Counted from the first letter of the stretch, positions 49,699-61,173 are shown. The stretch: 64,000 nt of DNA from Enoplosus armatus (GCF_043641665.1 NC_092183.1:1139501-1203500); one strand, 5' to 3'. Program-made: numbers and translations. Notes: a model not told the origin generated them from the sequence alone.

Positions 49699-52261
49699 CT
49701 TGTTCTTACCCTCTTGGCTCCCTGCAGAAGCTCCGTCTCCAGGTTCACTCTTTGAACCTGTCGAGACAATCAGGTTTGGAAACATCAGTGTGCTAAAAAT
49801 AAAATATCTGCTTCCAAACCAAACACAGAGCAAACAGTTTTATTACATATTATATTATATAATAATAATAATAATTATTATTATTATTATTATATAACAT
49901 ATTCAATAAATGGCTGCACATAACTGATGGGAATGTACTTAAAGCTTAAATGAAGTCTGGTGATATTTTATGTTTCTTCTTGTCAAAAAATCTCTGATAT
50001 ATTATTATTATTATTATTATTATTAATAATAATAAAACCCATCACCATGAACACACACACTGTAGTTTATCTTGACTCAGTCCTCAATATGGAGGAAATA
50101 ACTGAGCCTTTTTAAATATGAAACTATATTTTGTGAGGTGTTTTTAAAGATTCACGTCTTCAGTAGGAACCAATGGGCTGCGAGCTGAGAGCCGCAGACA
50201 GGAAGTCATTTAAAAAAAAAAAAAGGACACTGTCACAATAAAAGCCAAGAAGCAGATAATGTGGAAGCAGTTTACCTGAGACGTCGTCACTGTTCGTTGG
50301 GCTCTGAGAAGTGAAAACAAAAACACTTTAATGGCATCGAACGACATGAAAAATATGTCTACAATCTGTTTTACATGAAGAACATAATCTTTAAGTTCAG
50401 ACATTTAAAGATTTGAGCTTTTCTGTCTCACCTGCTTCCAAAGTGCATCTAAATAAACTTTATTATTATCATTATTATGGAGAAAAGGAAACATGGCTGA
50501 AGAGGTCAAAACTCAAAAATAACAACTTCATTGTTTCATCAGGGTCATCAAACAACACGTTACAAAGAACATTTAAATAAGAGGAGTATGAAACAACAAG
50601 TTTAAAGTTTCATAAGACAACTGATCACATACATCTGGTGGGCTGGGCATGTGGCCAATCACATATTCATAATAAATATTTATCATATATATTTGATAAC
50701 TTTTTAAACATGTTTAATTTAATCATTCAAATGTTCTTTGGTATGTTTAAACCAAAACACATGAATAAATAAAATGTGTTGTGTAGTTTTTACACGCTGG
50801 AGAATGAATTCAAGCACATTTGTGCAAATAAATGAATTTTGGGGTTCATGTTTCTGAACTGATGCTCAAGACGTCGAGAACTCTTTCACCTGACTGAAAG
50901 CTGCGGCCATAAAAAACATGGAGTCAAAGGTTTGATCATTTCACTTGTAAACGTCATATAGCTTCAATCAAGAGATGAAACAAGATGATAAACTACATCT
51001 GTGACATTATGAGACAGTGGGGAACTTTAAAGAGGACATTTGAGGGGAAGAATCAAGAGTTTGAGAGGTTAACATGTAGGAACGCTGCTTCAACATGTGA
51101 CCTCTTGGATGTCTGAGATCATCATTAATATATATCTACAGATATAGATAAAGTGCAATCAAACCAATAAGTTAAACATGAACTAAAACTATAGAGCAAA
51201 AAAAAAAAGGAACATATAGAACATAACAAATAGATATCCAATGTTTGAGAATGCTAACAAGTTAGCATGTCAGGATTTATGGATTCACTGAGCTAGTATG
51301 CTAACATTTGCTAACAACTTAGACAAATTAATCTTAACTCAATGTCCACTTACTAGTTTAATCTGGAACGTTCAGCCTCATCTCAGTCTTCATCAACCAA
51401 TGGGGTTTGGTGACCACTGAGAGAGCTCCGTTCACTGATGAAGACTGTGAGATGTGGCTGAAAGGTCCAGAAAAAGTGGACCTTGAGTTGAGACGAATTC
51501 GTCTAAATACTGTTCCCAAAGTGAAGAATGAACTTTCACACTAAACAAAGACGCAGTCAACAATTAAACAACACATGTAGAGGCACAACTAAGGCTTCAT
51601 CCTCTGAGGTTGATGGGAAATGTAGTCTTTGAGCTCCCACAGGAACCGGTCACACTGTTCACTCTGTAACATTAAAACTTCTCTACTTACTGAAGCAGAA
51701 ACCAGACGTAACTTGACAGTTTGATTGTCCAGGATGACTTCATGGTTCCTCCTGGCGAGGACTCGCTCTCTCACTGGAATCACATCAAACACCGGAGTCA
51801 TCATCAGTTTCCCTGCAGATAATTCACTTCTGCAAAGGAACTCTTAGAGGAACACATTTATTCTCTTTCTGTCTACGAGTTGACGTACGGTCGCATTAAA
51901 CCAGCCGGCCGCCCGTTAGCTTAGCTTAGCATAACGACTGGAAACAGGGGAAAACAGCTAGCCCGGCTCCGTCATGTTTGTTTTCCATCACAGTGATCAT
52001 TGTTTTCATTTGTCCACCTGAGAGGACAAACCAGCTGACTCATCTGAACAATAAGAAGCAGGTGTGGCAGCTGGAGAGGTGAAGTGCATGCTGGGAAGTC
52101 AGCTGACAAACTCAGAGTGTTTACAGCTGAACTGTGATCAGTTTCAAGCTCCAGCAGAGAGCTGGAAAGTTTTGGGGAGACAACAAGGAAACGAACCCTT
52201 GAGTCTTTTAGTTAATGATGAAATGTTGTTTCAGTGTTCAGTGTCCGGGTTCAGGAGGGGG

Positions 52262-52306
<45 letters not shown>

Positions 52307-52668
52307 GGGGGGGAGGGGCGTCAGGCCCGGCTGTCGTCTCTCTTCGCACTAAAGTTTTTAAACTCGGTGTCACTTTGTGTATTTTGTTTCCATCTGAAAG
52401 TTTAATCCAATAAAAGCTGGTTCCCGACAGAAAGCTGAGCAGTAAGCCGGTGTCGTGTAGCCGAGCCGTCGGACGGAGACTCACCCTCCTCTGATCGGAA
52501 GTAAACGGCGGCTCTCGGAGCTCCGTCCCCCGCCTCCACACGACACTCTCCTCCGCTGGACTTCTTCTTGCTCTGGAAGTAAAGCTGCAGTTTGTTCTTC
52601 ATGGTTTTGGTCTGAGCCGGACTCCAGTCCCCCTCCACGGTCACCGGCGGGCACTCGGTTTCGTCCAT
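33285..52668 (-). CDS. parp14: PARP14-type macrodomain ADP-ribosyltransferase, 23 exons
   Basis: Mono-ADP-ribosyltransferase of the macro-PARP group, active in cytoplasm and nucleus in interferon signalling and antiviral defence. Exons, 5' to 3' on the minus strand: 52668-52485, 51773-51691, 50303-50276, 49757-49710, 49219-49046, 48312-48187, 47644-47543, 46919-44738, 44015-43869, 43511-43436, 42182-41946, 40436-40224, 39988-39886, 39582-39433, 38502-38440, 37678-37493, 36897-36694, 36040-35919, 35600-35365, 35259-34988, 34830-34691, 34003-33829, 33568-33285. All phases agree; total 5535 nt, 1844 aa (human about 1801). Order: N-terminal RRM-like part ([13 protein letters not shown]..., VRVESLPP), KH-like repeats, macro 1 (about 775-955, [12 protein letters not shown]), an RG/RGG-rich linker exon, macro 2 (about 1035-1200), macro 3 (about 1240-1430), KH-like, WWE (about 1555-1645, LVEWQF), PARP catalytic (about 1690-1844). 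Catalytic His is in LFHGTG (H1727) and Tyr in GNGSYFA (Y1759). The third triad position appears to be Met in NPTMFIVF, not Glu, consistent with mono-transfer. An in-frame upstream ATG (52707) is possible; I chose 52668 because it fits the family N-terminus. Confidence 0.95.
34624..34662. repeat. (CA)n microsatellite in parp14 intron
   Basis: Short CA-rich tract (CACACCAACACAC...). Its minus-strand GT reading adjoins an open but unused frame (see rejected items). Confidence 0.8.
36069..36125. repeat. L2 LINE 3'-end relic
   Basis: 'AATTCAATTTCCAGGTCTAGACCGACTC' (in parts) and 'TATAACATTACAGA' match the 3' end of the L2 LINE near 63165-63285. Only about 55 bp remains, in a parp14 intron. Confidence 0.5.
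36363..36492 (-). pseudogene. partial duplicate of parp14 exon 16 with dead acceptor
   Basis: About 130 bp nearly identical (about 8 mismatches by eye) and in the same orientation to 37641-37770, which holds the 5' part of exon 16 and its upstream intron. In this copy the acceptor is changed from CTGCAG to CTGTGG (minus strand), so it cannot be spliced as in the original. It lies in the intron between exons 17 and 18. Confidence 0.85.
36919..36947. repeat. (GAT)n trinucleotide microsatellite
   Basis: About nine GAT/ATG units just upstream (minus strand) of the parp14 exon 17 acceptor. Confidence 0.9.
37915..38110. repeat. interspersed fish repeat (ATGCTAACA family), copy 3
   Basis: Shares 'TAAGCTAAATGCTAACATG', 'AGCATGTTAGCATGCTAACA' and 'AGTACTGCTGAGGCTGAT' with copy 2 at 32460-32830, in the same orientation. 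Truncated, in a parp14 intron. Confidence 0.6.
41310..41810. repeat. unclassified interspersed repeat, copy 1 (copy 2 at 55010-55310)
   Basis: Both regions carry in order 'ACTTCCTGTCTANCCTC', 'GTTCCACNAGCTTCT', 'CAGCATTT', then 'TTACANATGTCANTGGGATT', 'TGAATG' and 'ACTTNTGAAAC'. No coding frame. The first copy lies in a parp14 intron and the second in an intron of the lectin gene. Confidence 0.55.
43224..43330. repeat. LINE 3'-tail fragment
   Basis: 'GTCAGTTTTATTTATATAGC', 'AATCACAATTTGCCTCAAGG' and 'GGCTTTACA' are typical of teleost L2-type 3' ends. The same TTTTATTTATAT core is seen at 63180. Confidence 0.6.
43869..44015 (-). CDS. parp14: parp14 exon 9: RG/RGG-rich linker
   Basis: In the phase forced by the flanking exons (2 in, 2 out) the 147-nt exon encodes a Gly/Arg/Ser/Gln-rich segment with [10 protein letters not shown] and [13 protein letters not shown], then a [12 protein letters not shown] stretch. 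The other open frame ([19 protein letters not shown]...) would require a different phase at both junctions. The segment joins macro 1 to macro 2. Confidence 0.8.
44200..44600. mobile_element. fold-back (MITE-like) element with long inverted ends
   Basis: The left end carries GCTAGTTTAGCTTAGCACAA, then GAAACAGGCAGAAACAGCTAG. The right end carries the complements TGTTTCCCCCTGTTTCCAG and ATGCTAAGCTAAGCTAAC. Single-end copies of the same sequence occur at 51890-51975 and 56155-56310. It lies in the parp14 intron between exons 8 and 9. Confidence 0.65.
47018..47450. mobile_element. Tc1/mariner-like non-autonomous DNA transposon
   Basis: Begins with CTTTGTGGCCAAAAGTATGTGGAC and ends with an approximate inverted copy (CAGGTGTCTGCATACTT). 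Inside, 'CCTGACCTCAACC' and 'TTTGGGATGAACTGGAACACC' match the C-terminal transposase region of common fish Tc1-like elements. Decayed, in parp14 intron 7. Confidence 0.65.
49644..49697. repeat. (CA)n microsatellite
   Basis: About 26 CA units directly downstream (minus strand) of the parp14 exon 4 donor at 49710. Confidence 0.95.
51890..51975. repeat. single-ended copy of the fold-back repeat
   Basis: 'GTTAGCTTAGCTTAGCATAA' followed by 'CTGGAAACAGGGGAAAACAG' matches the ends of 44200-44600. In parp14 intron 1. Confidence 0.6.
52264..52304. repeat. (GT)n microsatellite with G-rich flanks
   Basis: About 20 GT units flanked on both sides by G runs, 180 bp inside parp14 intron 1. Confidence 0.95.
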
Positions 52669-52740
52669 GCTGCCGTCGGGTTCCAACCCCCCGACAGACT
52701 GACACAAACAAGCGGCGACGCTCCGCAGACTTCAGGCGGC

Positions 52741-52755
52741 TTTCACTTTCGTTTC
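52741..52755 (-). promoter_or_regulatory. ISRE in the parp14 promoter
   Basis: Minus-strand GAAACGAAAGTGAAA, a close match to the ISRE core GAAANNGAAANNGAAA, lies 73-87 nt upstream of the parp14 ATG. This fits the known interferon induction of PARP14 in vertebrates. Confidence 0.7.
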
Positions 52756-52759
52756 TTCA

Positions 52760-54017
52760 CTAAATGACGGAAAAACTGAACCGAGTTCAAGGTGCTGCGT
52801 CACTGAAGAGTCTAACCTGTCGTTATTATTAGTATTATTATTATTTACAGCATATGGAAGGCTTTGGTAATACCACAGTGTACATTTTGCTGCCAGTACT
52901 TATGTACTTTTACTTAAGTAAGATGTCGACTTTTACTTATAATGGAGTATTTCTTTCATTGTGACTTTTAGTAATACCACACTTACTCTCTCTCTGTCTG
53001 TCTGTTAACTGTACAAATACAGATTATATTATATTATTTTACCTAAAAACAGGCAGAGAAGGTGCACCACCACCAACAACAAATAAATAATAAATAAATT
53101 AAATTATATTAATTAATTAATAATAATAATGATAGTGACAGTAGAGGTGATGCTTTCAAATGTCTTGTTTTATTCAACTCTAAAACAAACATTCAGTTAA
53201 AAAGGATATAAAACACATTTTAACAATAAAATGTTATAATTGTCTCTTGAAAGAATACTTAAATGATTAATCAATTATTAAAATAAGTTGACTAATTGAG
53301 TAACCAGTGGTGGAATGTACTTTTTTTTAATAGTACATTTACTCAAGTACTGTACTTTGAGGTACTTTACTTGAGTTTTTCCATTTTATACAACTTTCTG
53401 CTTCTACTGCACCACATCTCAGAGGTAATACTGTACTTTTTACTGCACATCTGTCCGACAGCTTTAGTTACTTTATAAATTAAGACTGGTCGCCCCTCCT
53501 GTCCAGTGGAAACCACGTATCTCCATGTGTGTGATGAACTGAAGGATGAAGAGTTCCTGTATGTGTTGAGAAAATTAAATAAAACAATGTAACCCCCCCC
53601 GGATTAATCTCACGTGTCTTTTACAGAACATTAATAAACAGCAACAGTATCACTGACCGGTTGCGTTTATAGAAGAGGAAAACAATAAAGTCTTTTTCAT
53701 TGATCTTCTGAAATGTGAGTTTTCCAGTTAATGAAACATGTTTATCAAAGTTGCAATCTGTTCTCTCTAATATAAGATTACTTCACAGAAAATTAAGTAA
53801 TTCCTACAAAATGTAATAATATAAACGTGATGAGAATGAATGCATTAGTCCATAATCTGCTCAGACAAAAATGTGGAAACTTAAATATCTATTCCCATGG
53901 CAACAAACTCCATCTGCTGATGAAGACCATGTGATATGATAGAAAGTGCTTCAGAGCAGCTACTGAAGATGCAGAGTAACAGACAGAAGGGAAAATGAAC
54001 GATGTGGGAGGAAAACT
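52760..54017. other. intergenic region between parp14 and lectin gene
   Basis: No gene recognised. Two copies of the 'acttttacttaagta' repeat family lie at about 52890-52975 and 53310-53480; AT-rich simple sequence lies between them (53030-53140). Confidence 0.5.
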
Positions 54018-54023
54018 TTTATT
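54018..54023 (-). terminator. polyadenylation signal candidate of lectin gene
   Basis: TTTATT on the plus strand (AATAAA on the minus strand), about 257 nt past the lectin stop codon. Confidence 0.4.
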
Positions 54024-54279
54024 TTCTTGACTTAAAATCCTTCTTGAGTAAATAACCTCGAACATGTTTTACATATTTAGATACATGAATTCAAACACTT
54101 CTGCCTCAGAAAGTGGATCAGACTTCTAAAAGATAAGATTTGAAGATGTTTCCGCTTTGTTTGACAGTAAAGAACAAACAGAGGCTTTAGAGAGATTTGA
54201 AGTCGGATGTTAGAAGTGGAGGTGACGAGTCTTCATGCTGTTCTGTTCCACAGTGACGAACAATAAAGTTTTAACAGCA

Positions 54280-57200
54280 TCAGGCGTCACCAGCTGATTT
54301 GTCTTCACCTGCAGAGAAACAGTGATGAGTGTCAGGATCTTTATATCGAGCACAAATGATAAGAAACAGACAAGAAACAACAAATACAACAAAAAGCACA
54401 TTGAAATGATTTGTGCTGTCAATGAAAATATGAATGTTCTGAACTTCTGAGTCCAAAGAGTTTAGTTTGGAAGGAGGAAGAAAAGGCAAATCTAATAAAA
54501 CCTAACCTAACACCTTTCAACGAAGTGCTTTACTTAAGATTAAAATAAGATTAAAGAATGAACGAAAGGGGGAATAAAAAGAAATAGTCCCAAATTGAAC
54601 TGGATAATAAAATGTAAACGTGTGCGTACGTACAGTCAGGTTTGGTTGGAGGTGGTGGTGGAGGAGGTGGTGTGGCGCAGGTGTAGGACACCTCCAGGTA
54701 CCTGGTCTGCTCCTTACAGGGATATTCACCAAACACCCACTCAGTGACCGGGACCTGACAGGACCTCCTGTTTCCACAGCTGGAGACAGAGAGAGAGAGA
54801 AGACGGTCAGACCCAGAGGTGGACTGCACAGTCTGGTCCCCTGCAGCCCTGCACACACCAGAGTCTGATGACCAGTCCGGGACAGCGAGCTGCTGAGGGC
54901 CACTGTTAATATACCAGTTTGGGTCACTGGTTTTTGCTTTCTTTTAACTTACATGGTGGAGTGACGTCATCACGTTCTCCTGTGAATGATCTTCTCTGCA
55001 CAACAGAGAGCCAAAGTCATGACGTCACTTCCTGTCTAACCTCCGTTCCACTAGCTTCTGTATCTCAGTAAAATCTCACTCAGCATTTTTACTACAGCTC
55101 CCGTGAAAATATTACAGCGTGGAGGCAAAGGTGCGTCCATCCATAAAGCTCACCAGCAGTTAATTTCCCAACTATAAAAGTCTAAAAACTTCAGAAAAGA
55201 CTGTGTAAACACAAAGCCTCTGTTCCAAGGCCGGAGTTTCAGTTGTTAGCGTCGTTACAGATGTCAGTGGGATTCTGAATGTTTTCTCACTTGTGAAACA
55301 AGTGAAACACTTGTGTGTTATTTCTGTCAGCTCGTTGTGGAGTTCTTCTTCTTATTCACTGAGAAATGAATGTACAAAGATGAGGAGAGGTTTTCTTACA
55401 GATCCTCCACCACCATCTCAGCCCAGGGGAAGGAGCAGTAGGTGTCGGGTCCATCGTCTGGTTGGGCCTTTCCCTCCCCACACCTCGTCCCCACCCCAAC
55501 TTTATACAGGATGTGCTCCAGCTTTATCTTACTGCCAACATCTGCAGGAGGAGGAGAAAGGAGTATGAAGTCATTTACAGAATTTACACCACATTTCATT
55601 TGTTAACTTTTTAACACACATTTAGTCACAAATGGTATTTTCTTTTCTAATTATATCCAGTTCACTTTGATTGACGGGGTGATATGCATGTCCTCTCAGA
55701 CACTGTGTCCTCTCAGACACTGTGCCACTGGCGGGCTGAGAGCTCTCTGATCTGATTCGACTAGATGTCCATTCTTATGGGAAGGACTGTTACAGCCATG
55801 ATTTATCATTCATTGATTTAAGTGATAATGATACACAGATTAAATGAGCCATTGTGTATATTACACTGTGAGGACCTGAACGTATTCGGCCACCAACACT
55901 GTGAGGACCTGAACCTGATTGCCCACCAACACTGTGAGGACCTGAACGTATTCGCCAACCAACACTGTGAGGACCTGAACGTATTCGGCCACCGACACTG
56001 TGAGGACCTGAACCTGATCGCCCTCTGTGGCACAACACTGTGGGGACATAAAGTCTCAACAAGTTTAATTGAATATTTTAGGCAAAGAGTTGACCTATAC
56101 TTAGATATTCAGATTAATACCATTCTCATGTCTGTACTGTAAAAATTAAGATACAGACAGCAGCTGGTTAGCTTAGCTTAGTATAAAGACTGGAAACAGG
56201 GGGAACAGCTAGCCTGGCTCTGTCCAAAGGTAAAAAAAATCCACTTACTAGCACCTCTAAAGCTCACTAATTATCATGTTATATATATTTATATGTTTGT
56301 TTAATCGGTACAAAAACGAAGTGTAACAAACATATATCCCAAAATGTCAAACATTTCCTGTTATGTTGAATTTAGAATTAGTTTTAAGTCAAAGTAACAA
56401 TAAAGTGGTAAAATACTGAATGTAGTGGATGAACTTTTCCCATAAAGACGGCAAGATGAGAGTTTTTTCTGTGTGTTTTCTTACCACATGACATCTCAGC
56501 GGTGTCATTGAGACAGGCATAGATGACCTCTCCCTCTGTCAAAACACACAAGCAGCGACATCATCATCATCATCAGCATCATCATCATGGTTCACTGGTC
56601 TATGTTTCCTTGAGTCTTGTGCACTTTGTGTTTTGTCCTTATTCAAACATCTCCAGTATAATTATCCAAAATGTTTTATTGTTTTGATCTATTTGTCATG
56701 AAACTGTGTAAGACAGAATATTCATTCAAATAACGACAACATGAACACCAAACGTGCAGCTGTGGGATATTTCCAGGAGAGGAGTGATCGACACATTTCT
56801 ATTAACAGGCTTTAATTAATCTTCAACTTTTTTTAACAAACACTGGCTCAAACTCTGGTTTCCAGCAGAGTGAGCAGAGACAGTGTTCTTCAGTTTCATT
56901 AAAAACTTACCAGCAGCACGAGTGAAATACCAAGCTGCAGCCAGCACTGAAAACACAACACAAGGTCGTCTGAGTTATGACTTTTAGCGATTTAAACACT
57001 TTAAGCTACTGTAGTTCACAGCATACATGTAAAAAGGCATCACAAATAACCCGTTTATAATAAACTGACCATGAAACATTTCTGCATTTGTGACATTTTG
57101 ATACCAAAATAAGATCTTAAAAAAGTGATTTTTGTTCTGACAAAATGACAGCAGGCATGGAGATGAATAAACAGACGTTTTGGATATCTTCACTCACAAA

Positions 57201-57796
57201 AATATAATCCTGTGAGCTTTTTAAATACTGAGCATTGAACAACAGAGACTCTTTAATTGGGATGGATCAGTTCACCTTCAGCTCCTACATATTTATTATA
57301 AATGTCAACAGCACGGAAAATACATGCCACATTTTACTGTCAAAAATTAATTGTCGCAAACAACAAATCTTGTAACGTCCTCTTAATAAGTATGTGAGAT
57401 AAACCTCTGATACTTGAACATTTGACTTATCAGTGAGGAAACAAGTGAATGCTCCATCATCAGCAAATTAGATGCAGTTCTAACCCAAAAGCTCCAGAAG
57501 TATGTGAACTGCATAAAAAACACATTCAAAGTCTAAAATCTGAAAAAGTAAACAAAGTAGTAGAAGTAGAATTACTTCTTCTCACTACATTCTGACATTT
57601 ATAACTCACCATAGTACAACTCTTTTCACCATACTAATGATTCAAAACACAGAGTTATTAACACGCTGTACACACACTGCGCATCTGAGAAAAAATGTAT
57701 GAAAGCCACTAAAAACTTACAAAACCAGGGAAACTGAATCTGACTGAAGCGGACAGGATACTCACAGCCGAAGGCGACCAGCCTCAGTGGGATCAT
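54280..57796 (-). CDS. secreted single-domain SUEL / rhamnose-binding-type lectin
   Basis: Six coding exons on the minus strand: 57796-57766, 56946-56911, 56535-56485, 55541-55400, 54779-54634, 54308-54280. They total 435 nt or 144 aa, and all phases agree. A signal peptide (MIPLRLVAFGLLAAAWYFTRA) is split over exons 1-2. Residues about 24-127 form one SUEL/Gal_lectin domain with the expected cysteine pattern: YACLNDTAEMSC, TRCGEGK, TYCSFPW, LCGNRRSCQVP, FGEYPC, YLEVSYTC. A proline run (PPPPPPP) and a short acidic tail follow. Family members bind L-rhamnose or galactose on microbial or egg glycans and are secreted. Most fish rhamnose-binding lectins have two or three such domains; this has one, and the usual YGR and DPC motifs are replaced by YKV and EYPC, so sugar specificity may differ. 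A TATA-like ATAAATA (minus strand) lies near 57871-57880. Confidence 0.85.
55862..56035. repeat. 33-bp minisatellite, about 5 copies
   Basis: Unit CACTGTGAGGACCTGAACG plus TATTCGGCCACCAA, with variants (CTGATTGCCC), in the lectin intron between exons 3 and 4. The length is a multiple of three, so both strands show spurious open frames. Confidence 0.93.
56155..56310. repeat. single-ended copy of the fold-back repeat
   Basis: 'GGTTAGCTTAGCTTAGTATA', 'CTGGAAACAGGGGGAACAG' and 'AGCACCTCTAAAGCTCACTA' match the left part of 44200-44600 in the same orientation. Confidence 0.65.
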
Positions 57797-57889
57797 GTTT
57801 GAGTCTCTCAGCTTCCTCTTCTGTCTTCCACCTGCAGACAGTCTGACAGTGAAAGCAGCATCTGCACGTCCAGGTATTTATGTGTCCGT

Positions 57890-60800
57890 CCTGACAGCAG
57901 ACATGCAGACGCCTGTCCCGCCGCCGCAGGCATGCAGGGCCTCCTGACCCAGATGTGATGAACGTGTAAAACCCTGCGGAGCTGCAGGAGAGAGATCTAT
58001 AAATCCACAGGTTCCAGGACCTTTAACACTTTACATCCCAGCTGCATCTCATTCTCCTCCATATTCCTCATTAAGAAGCTCAAAGCTTAAAAGGAAAACA
58101 TCTGGATCTGTTAACCAGGGGTGGAAAACAGGGGTGGTGTTTGCTTACAGGCACACATTTACAAAATGAGCATCTTTTGAAGGCCCTATATCCCTATTTA
58201 TACCACAGTACATATACAAGGTCTATGTAGGGACAGCTTAAAAACCAACAGTGATATTTCTACAGTCCACAAACACACTGACCCCTATTCCTAAAATCCC
58301 AACCGACTGTCAATGATCTGAAGTTCCCACAGCAGCCTGAATCGTCGCCCACATCTCCGATCTTCTTTTCACCAATTCAAGAAATATCTGCTGTTGTACT
58401 GATGCATCCCAAACTGGGGAACAACAGAGCCAATCAGAGCCTTGTGGGCGGGATTAAAAACGAAGACATCGTCTTGTTTTAGCAGCGGTACAAAAATAAT
58501 GACATGAAACTGGTGAAAATGATGTTTGCAGCTGTGCAGGTTTCTGTAAGTCGACTTGCAGAAATAATATCTCTTCAATCAACATATTTCTTTGATCTTT
58601 GTGAGAAACGTGACGTTAACTGCTGCTAATGATCGCAGCTTCTGTGGCGATTGATAATGAAGCTGACGGGATTGAAGCTGCATTAGCAATTATTTTCACT
58701 GTCAATCAATCTGCTGATCATTTTCTTTACTCATTGATTAATTGCCTATTCTGTGATTAATGATTATCAAAATTGGCAAAATGGCAATTAATTTTGACTG
58801 CAGAGATCTGTACCGTTTTCCTTTTATGCATTTTACATGGTGAAAACCTCATTTACATATATACATATATACATATATATAATACATATACATAACAAAC
58901 TGCTGCAGCAAGAATCACCACTGAATTTAATCAACAACTAAAAATGACGTTTCACATCGTATTGATTACAGGACTTTTGTATTATATTGATGGAGAGTGT
59001 ACGAGTGTGTGGCTGAAATCATAATGACAATTTCATCACTAAACATTTTAAACTGACAGAAAACTTTATTCACTTTCAGAATATACTTTTAAAACTCAGC
59101 ACAGTTTTGGGATTTTCTGTTACAATTGAGCACAAGAACAAAATAAGTATCTTTACTGTTTCTTTGAAGAAGCCAAAACCAAGAAGAAATGTTCTCAGAT
59201 AATTACTGCTCAGGACCTATCGAGACAACAAAAACTCAGAAAATGTCCCAACATGCATCAGCAGCTTCTTGAAGAAGTCCAGGTGGCACCTCAGGCTCAT
59301 AAATACCAGAGTCCTGCAGCAGCTCGGCAACAGGAGGCCAACGTCATTATGATCTTACATAACTGACTGTTGCTCCTGATGGAGACCAGCACCTTTGCAT
59401 GGCAGCTCGGTCGGTGTGACTGGGATCATTTACCATTTTTTTGGTTTCCAAGCAGAAAGTTCATCTCCTTCAGAGGCGTGTTTTCCAGTCAGACTGCAGG
59501 TCAAAGGTCTCATTTATAGTTTTTGAATGTTGTTTCTTCCCTCCAGACAACTTTCTTCCTTTTCATTGAAAATTAATATGCAAAGACTTGAAAATTCATG
59601 ATATGTCACAATGAACGTTTTTCTTGTGTTGAGATGGTATCTTTCTGAATGCAAGGCAGAATAAGCAATCGTGTTTCAAACAATCTCGGAACCCACTGGC
59701 TGTCGTCTAGAACGATTTATCCTCTGGGGACCATGGCCGATGATGCGGGGCTTCTGGTGTAGGTAATGTGATTGGTCAATACTACTCGGACCACAGCGAT
59801 TGCTGCTGACTGTATGCTGCACATGCTGGACAGTAGTAAGTCAGGTCAGAAGGGATTTTAGGTTGTGTGAAAATGCATTTAAAAAAATGTGTGAAATACA
59901 AAAGTGACTCTGAACCAGTGTTTTAACACGTCTTTGTCCTCCTTGAGGAACAACATAAAAGGAACACCATTGACATCTGCTGGTAGTGCAGACTCTACTG
60001 AAACAAACAGCTTTCAGAGATACAATACGGCATGCTACATTAAATAACAGACGCAACAGATCAGCGTGGATACAACTATTAAGATCTTACAATAATGTAT
60101 ATTCATGTAATAAAAAGAAAACCCACGTAAACTTCGACTCCCACTGGTCAAAGCTCGTCTCACTCTGGACCAGATCCAGCTGAACACGTTTCAACACACA
60201 CACAAGCCACAGCCCACTTCCTGGAGTTGATATTGCATGGTTAATGTAATTAGTTACTTTATGCACAGTTTTGATTTATATATATTATTATATATAACCC
60301 TTTTTCTTCTTAAAAGAATCCTGAAATGTACCGTCCTGTGTACAAAAACACAATAAATAAAACTGAGATGAATTTTGAATTCCTGGACTCGGCTTCTCAC
60401 TGCTGAAGCGTCCCAGAAGTCAAACAGTCCACAAATTCTGCCGGTGAACGCTGCCGTTGATGTTTCTCCGACCGTGCCCTGAGTCCTGCCAGATGACCTT
60501 TGACCCCCACCCGGTGGATGCTGGTAGTGGTTCTGGTCACAGACAGCTGACGTCTGTTCATTCGGTCTCTTGTCCAGACTCCTTGTCGTTTCACAGATGT
60601 CGTGTTGCTGTCACATGCGACGTCTTCCTCTCTGATGGTTGTTGAGTTGCCAAGGCAACGGAAACTGCATCACCAAAAGAGCAGAGTGGTTATAAAGCGT
60701 CACTAGCACTGACTGAAAGATACTTCACAACAGGACAAACAGCCTCCACAGCGACCAAGTGTTGAAGTGTTCCTGTTATTTTGTCCACCCCCGTCTTTCA

Positions 60801-61127
60801 GTTGGTGGCTGGTTTCTGTTGCTCTGCACCTTCTCCGGTTGTATCCAGCAGGCAGAGCTCCAACGTCAGCTGCTGTAGGTCTGTTCGTATTTGACTACAT
60901 TGACTTGTACCGTGTCATAATAATACTACAGTGTATTTGTACTGCACTTTTAAAAAGCAAAATACGTCAAATCAACGAGACAAACAAGTGAAACTGAGAT
61001 AAGATATAAATCTAGAATGTGAAGTGAAGGAAACAACATGTCTGAATAATCCTTCAGAACCGGCTGTTGTTCACATGTTCAGACACATTTCCAGCTGCTG
61101 CTGTTTCTTCTCATGTTCTGAAACGTC
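57890..61127. other. intergenic region, no gene recognised
   Basis: No exon with family-like coding content was found. It contains (TATACA)n near 58855-58890. A block at 59768-59795 ('AATGTGATTGGTCAATAC' and 'ACTCGGAC') is shared with 36278-36306 in a parp14 intron and contains a CCAAT-box-like ATTGG. Function unknown. Confidence 0.5.
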
Positions 61128-61142
61128 TTCACTTTCACTTTC
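61128..61142 (-). promoter_or_regulatory. ISRE-like element of the right-edge gene
   Basis: The plus strand reads TTCACTTTCACTTTC, which is GAAAGTGAAAGTGAA on the complement: two overlapping GAAANNGAAA cores. A CAG|GTGAGT donor follows at 61173, which would end a short noncoding first exon of the gene beginning at 62824. Confidence 0.5.
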
Positions 61143-61173
61143 ATCACACTGGACTGATCACAGCATTCAGCAG

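Noticed and set aside
54210..54308. Longer frame ending MKTRHLHF as the lectin C-terminus
   Set aside because: The exon 5 to 6 junction is phase 1, which gives an early stop at 54280-54282; the longer frame needs phase 0.
55790..56142. Open frames on both strands with 11-residue repeats
   Set aside because: Product of the 33-bp minisatellite in a lectin intron.
60397..60645. Overlapping 62-65 codon frames on both strands
   Set aside because: No family resemblance, no splice or promoter context; chance frames in GC-richer sequence.
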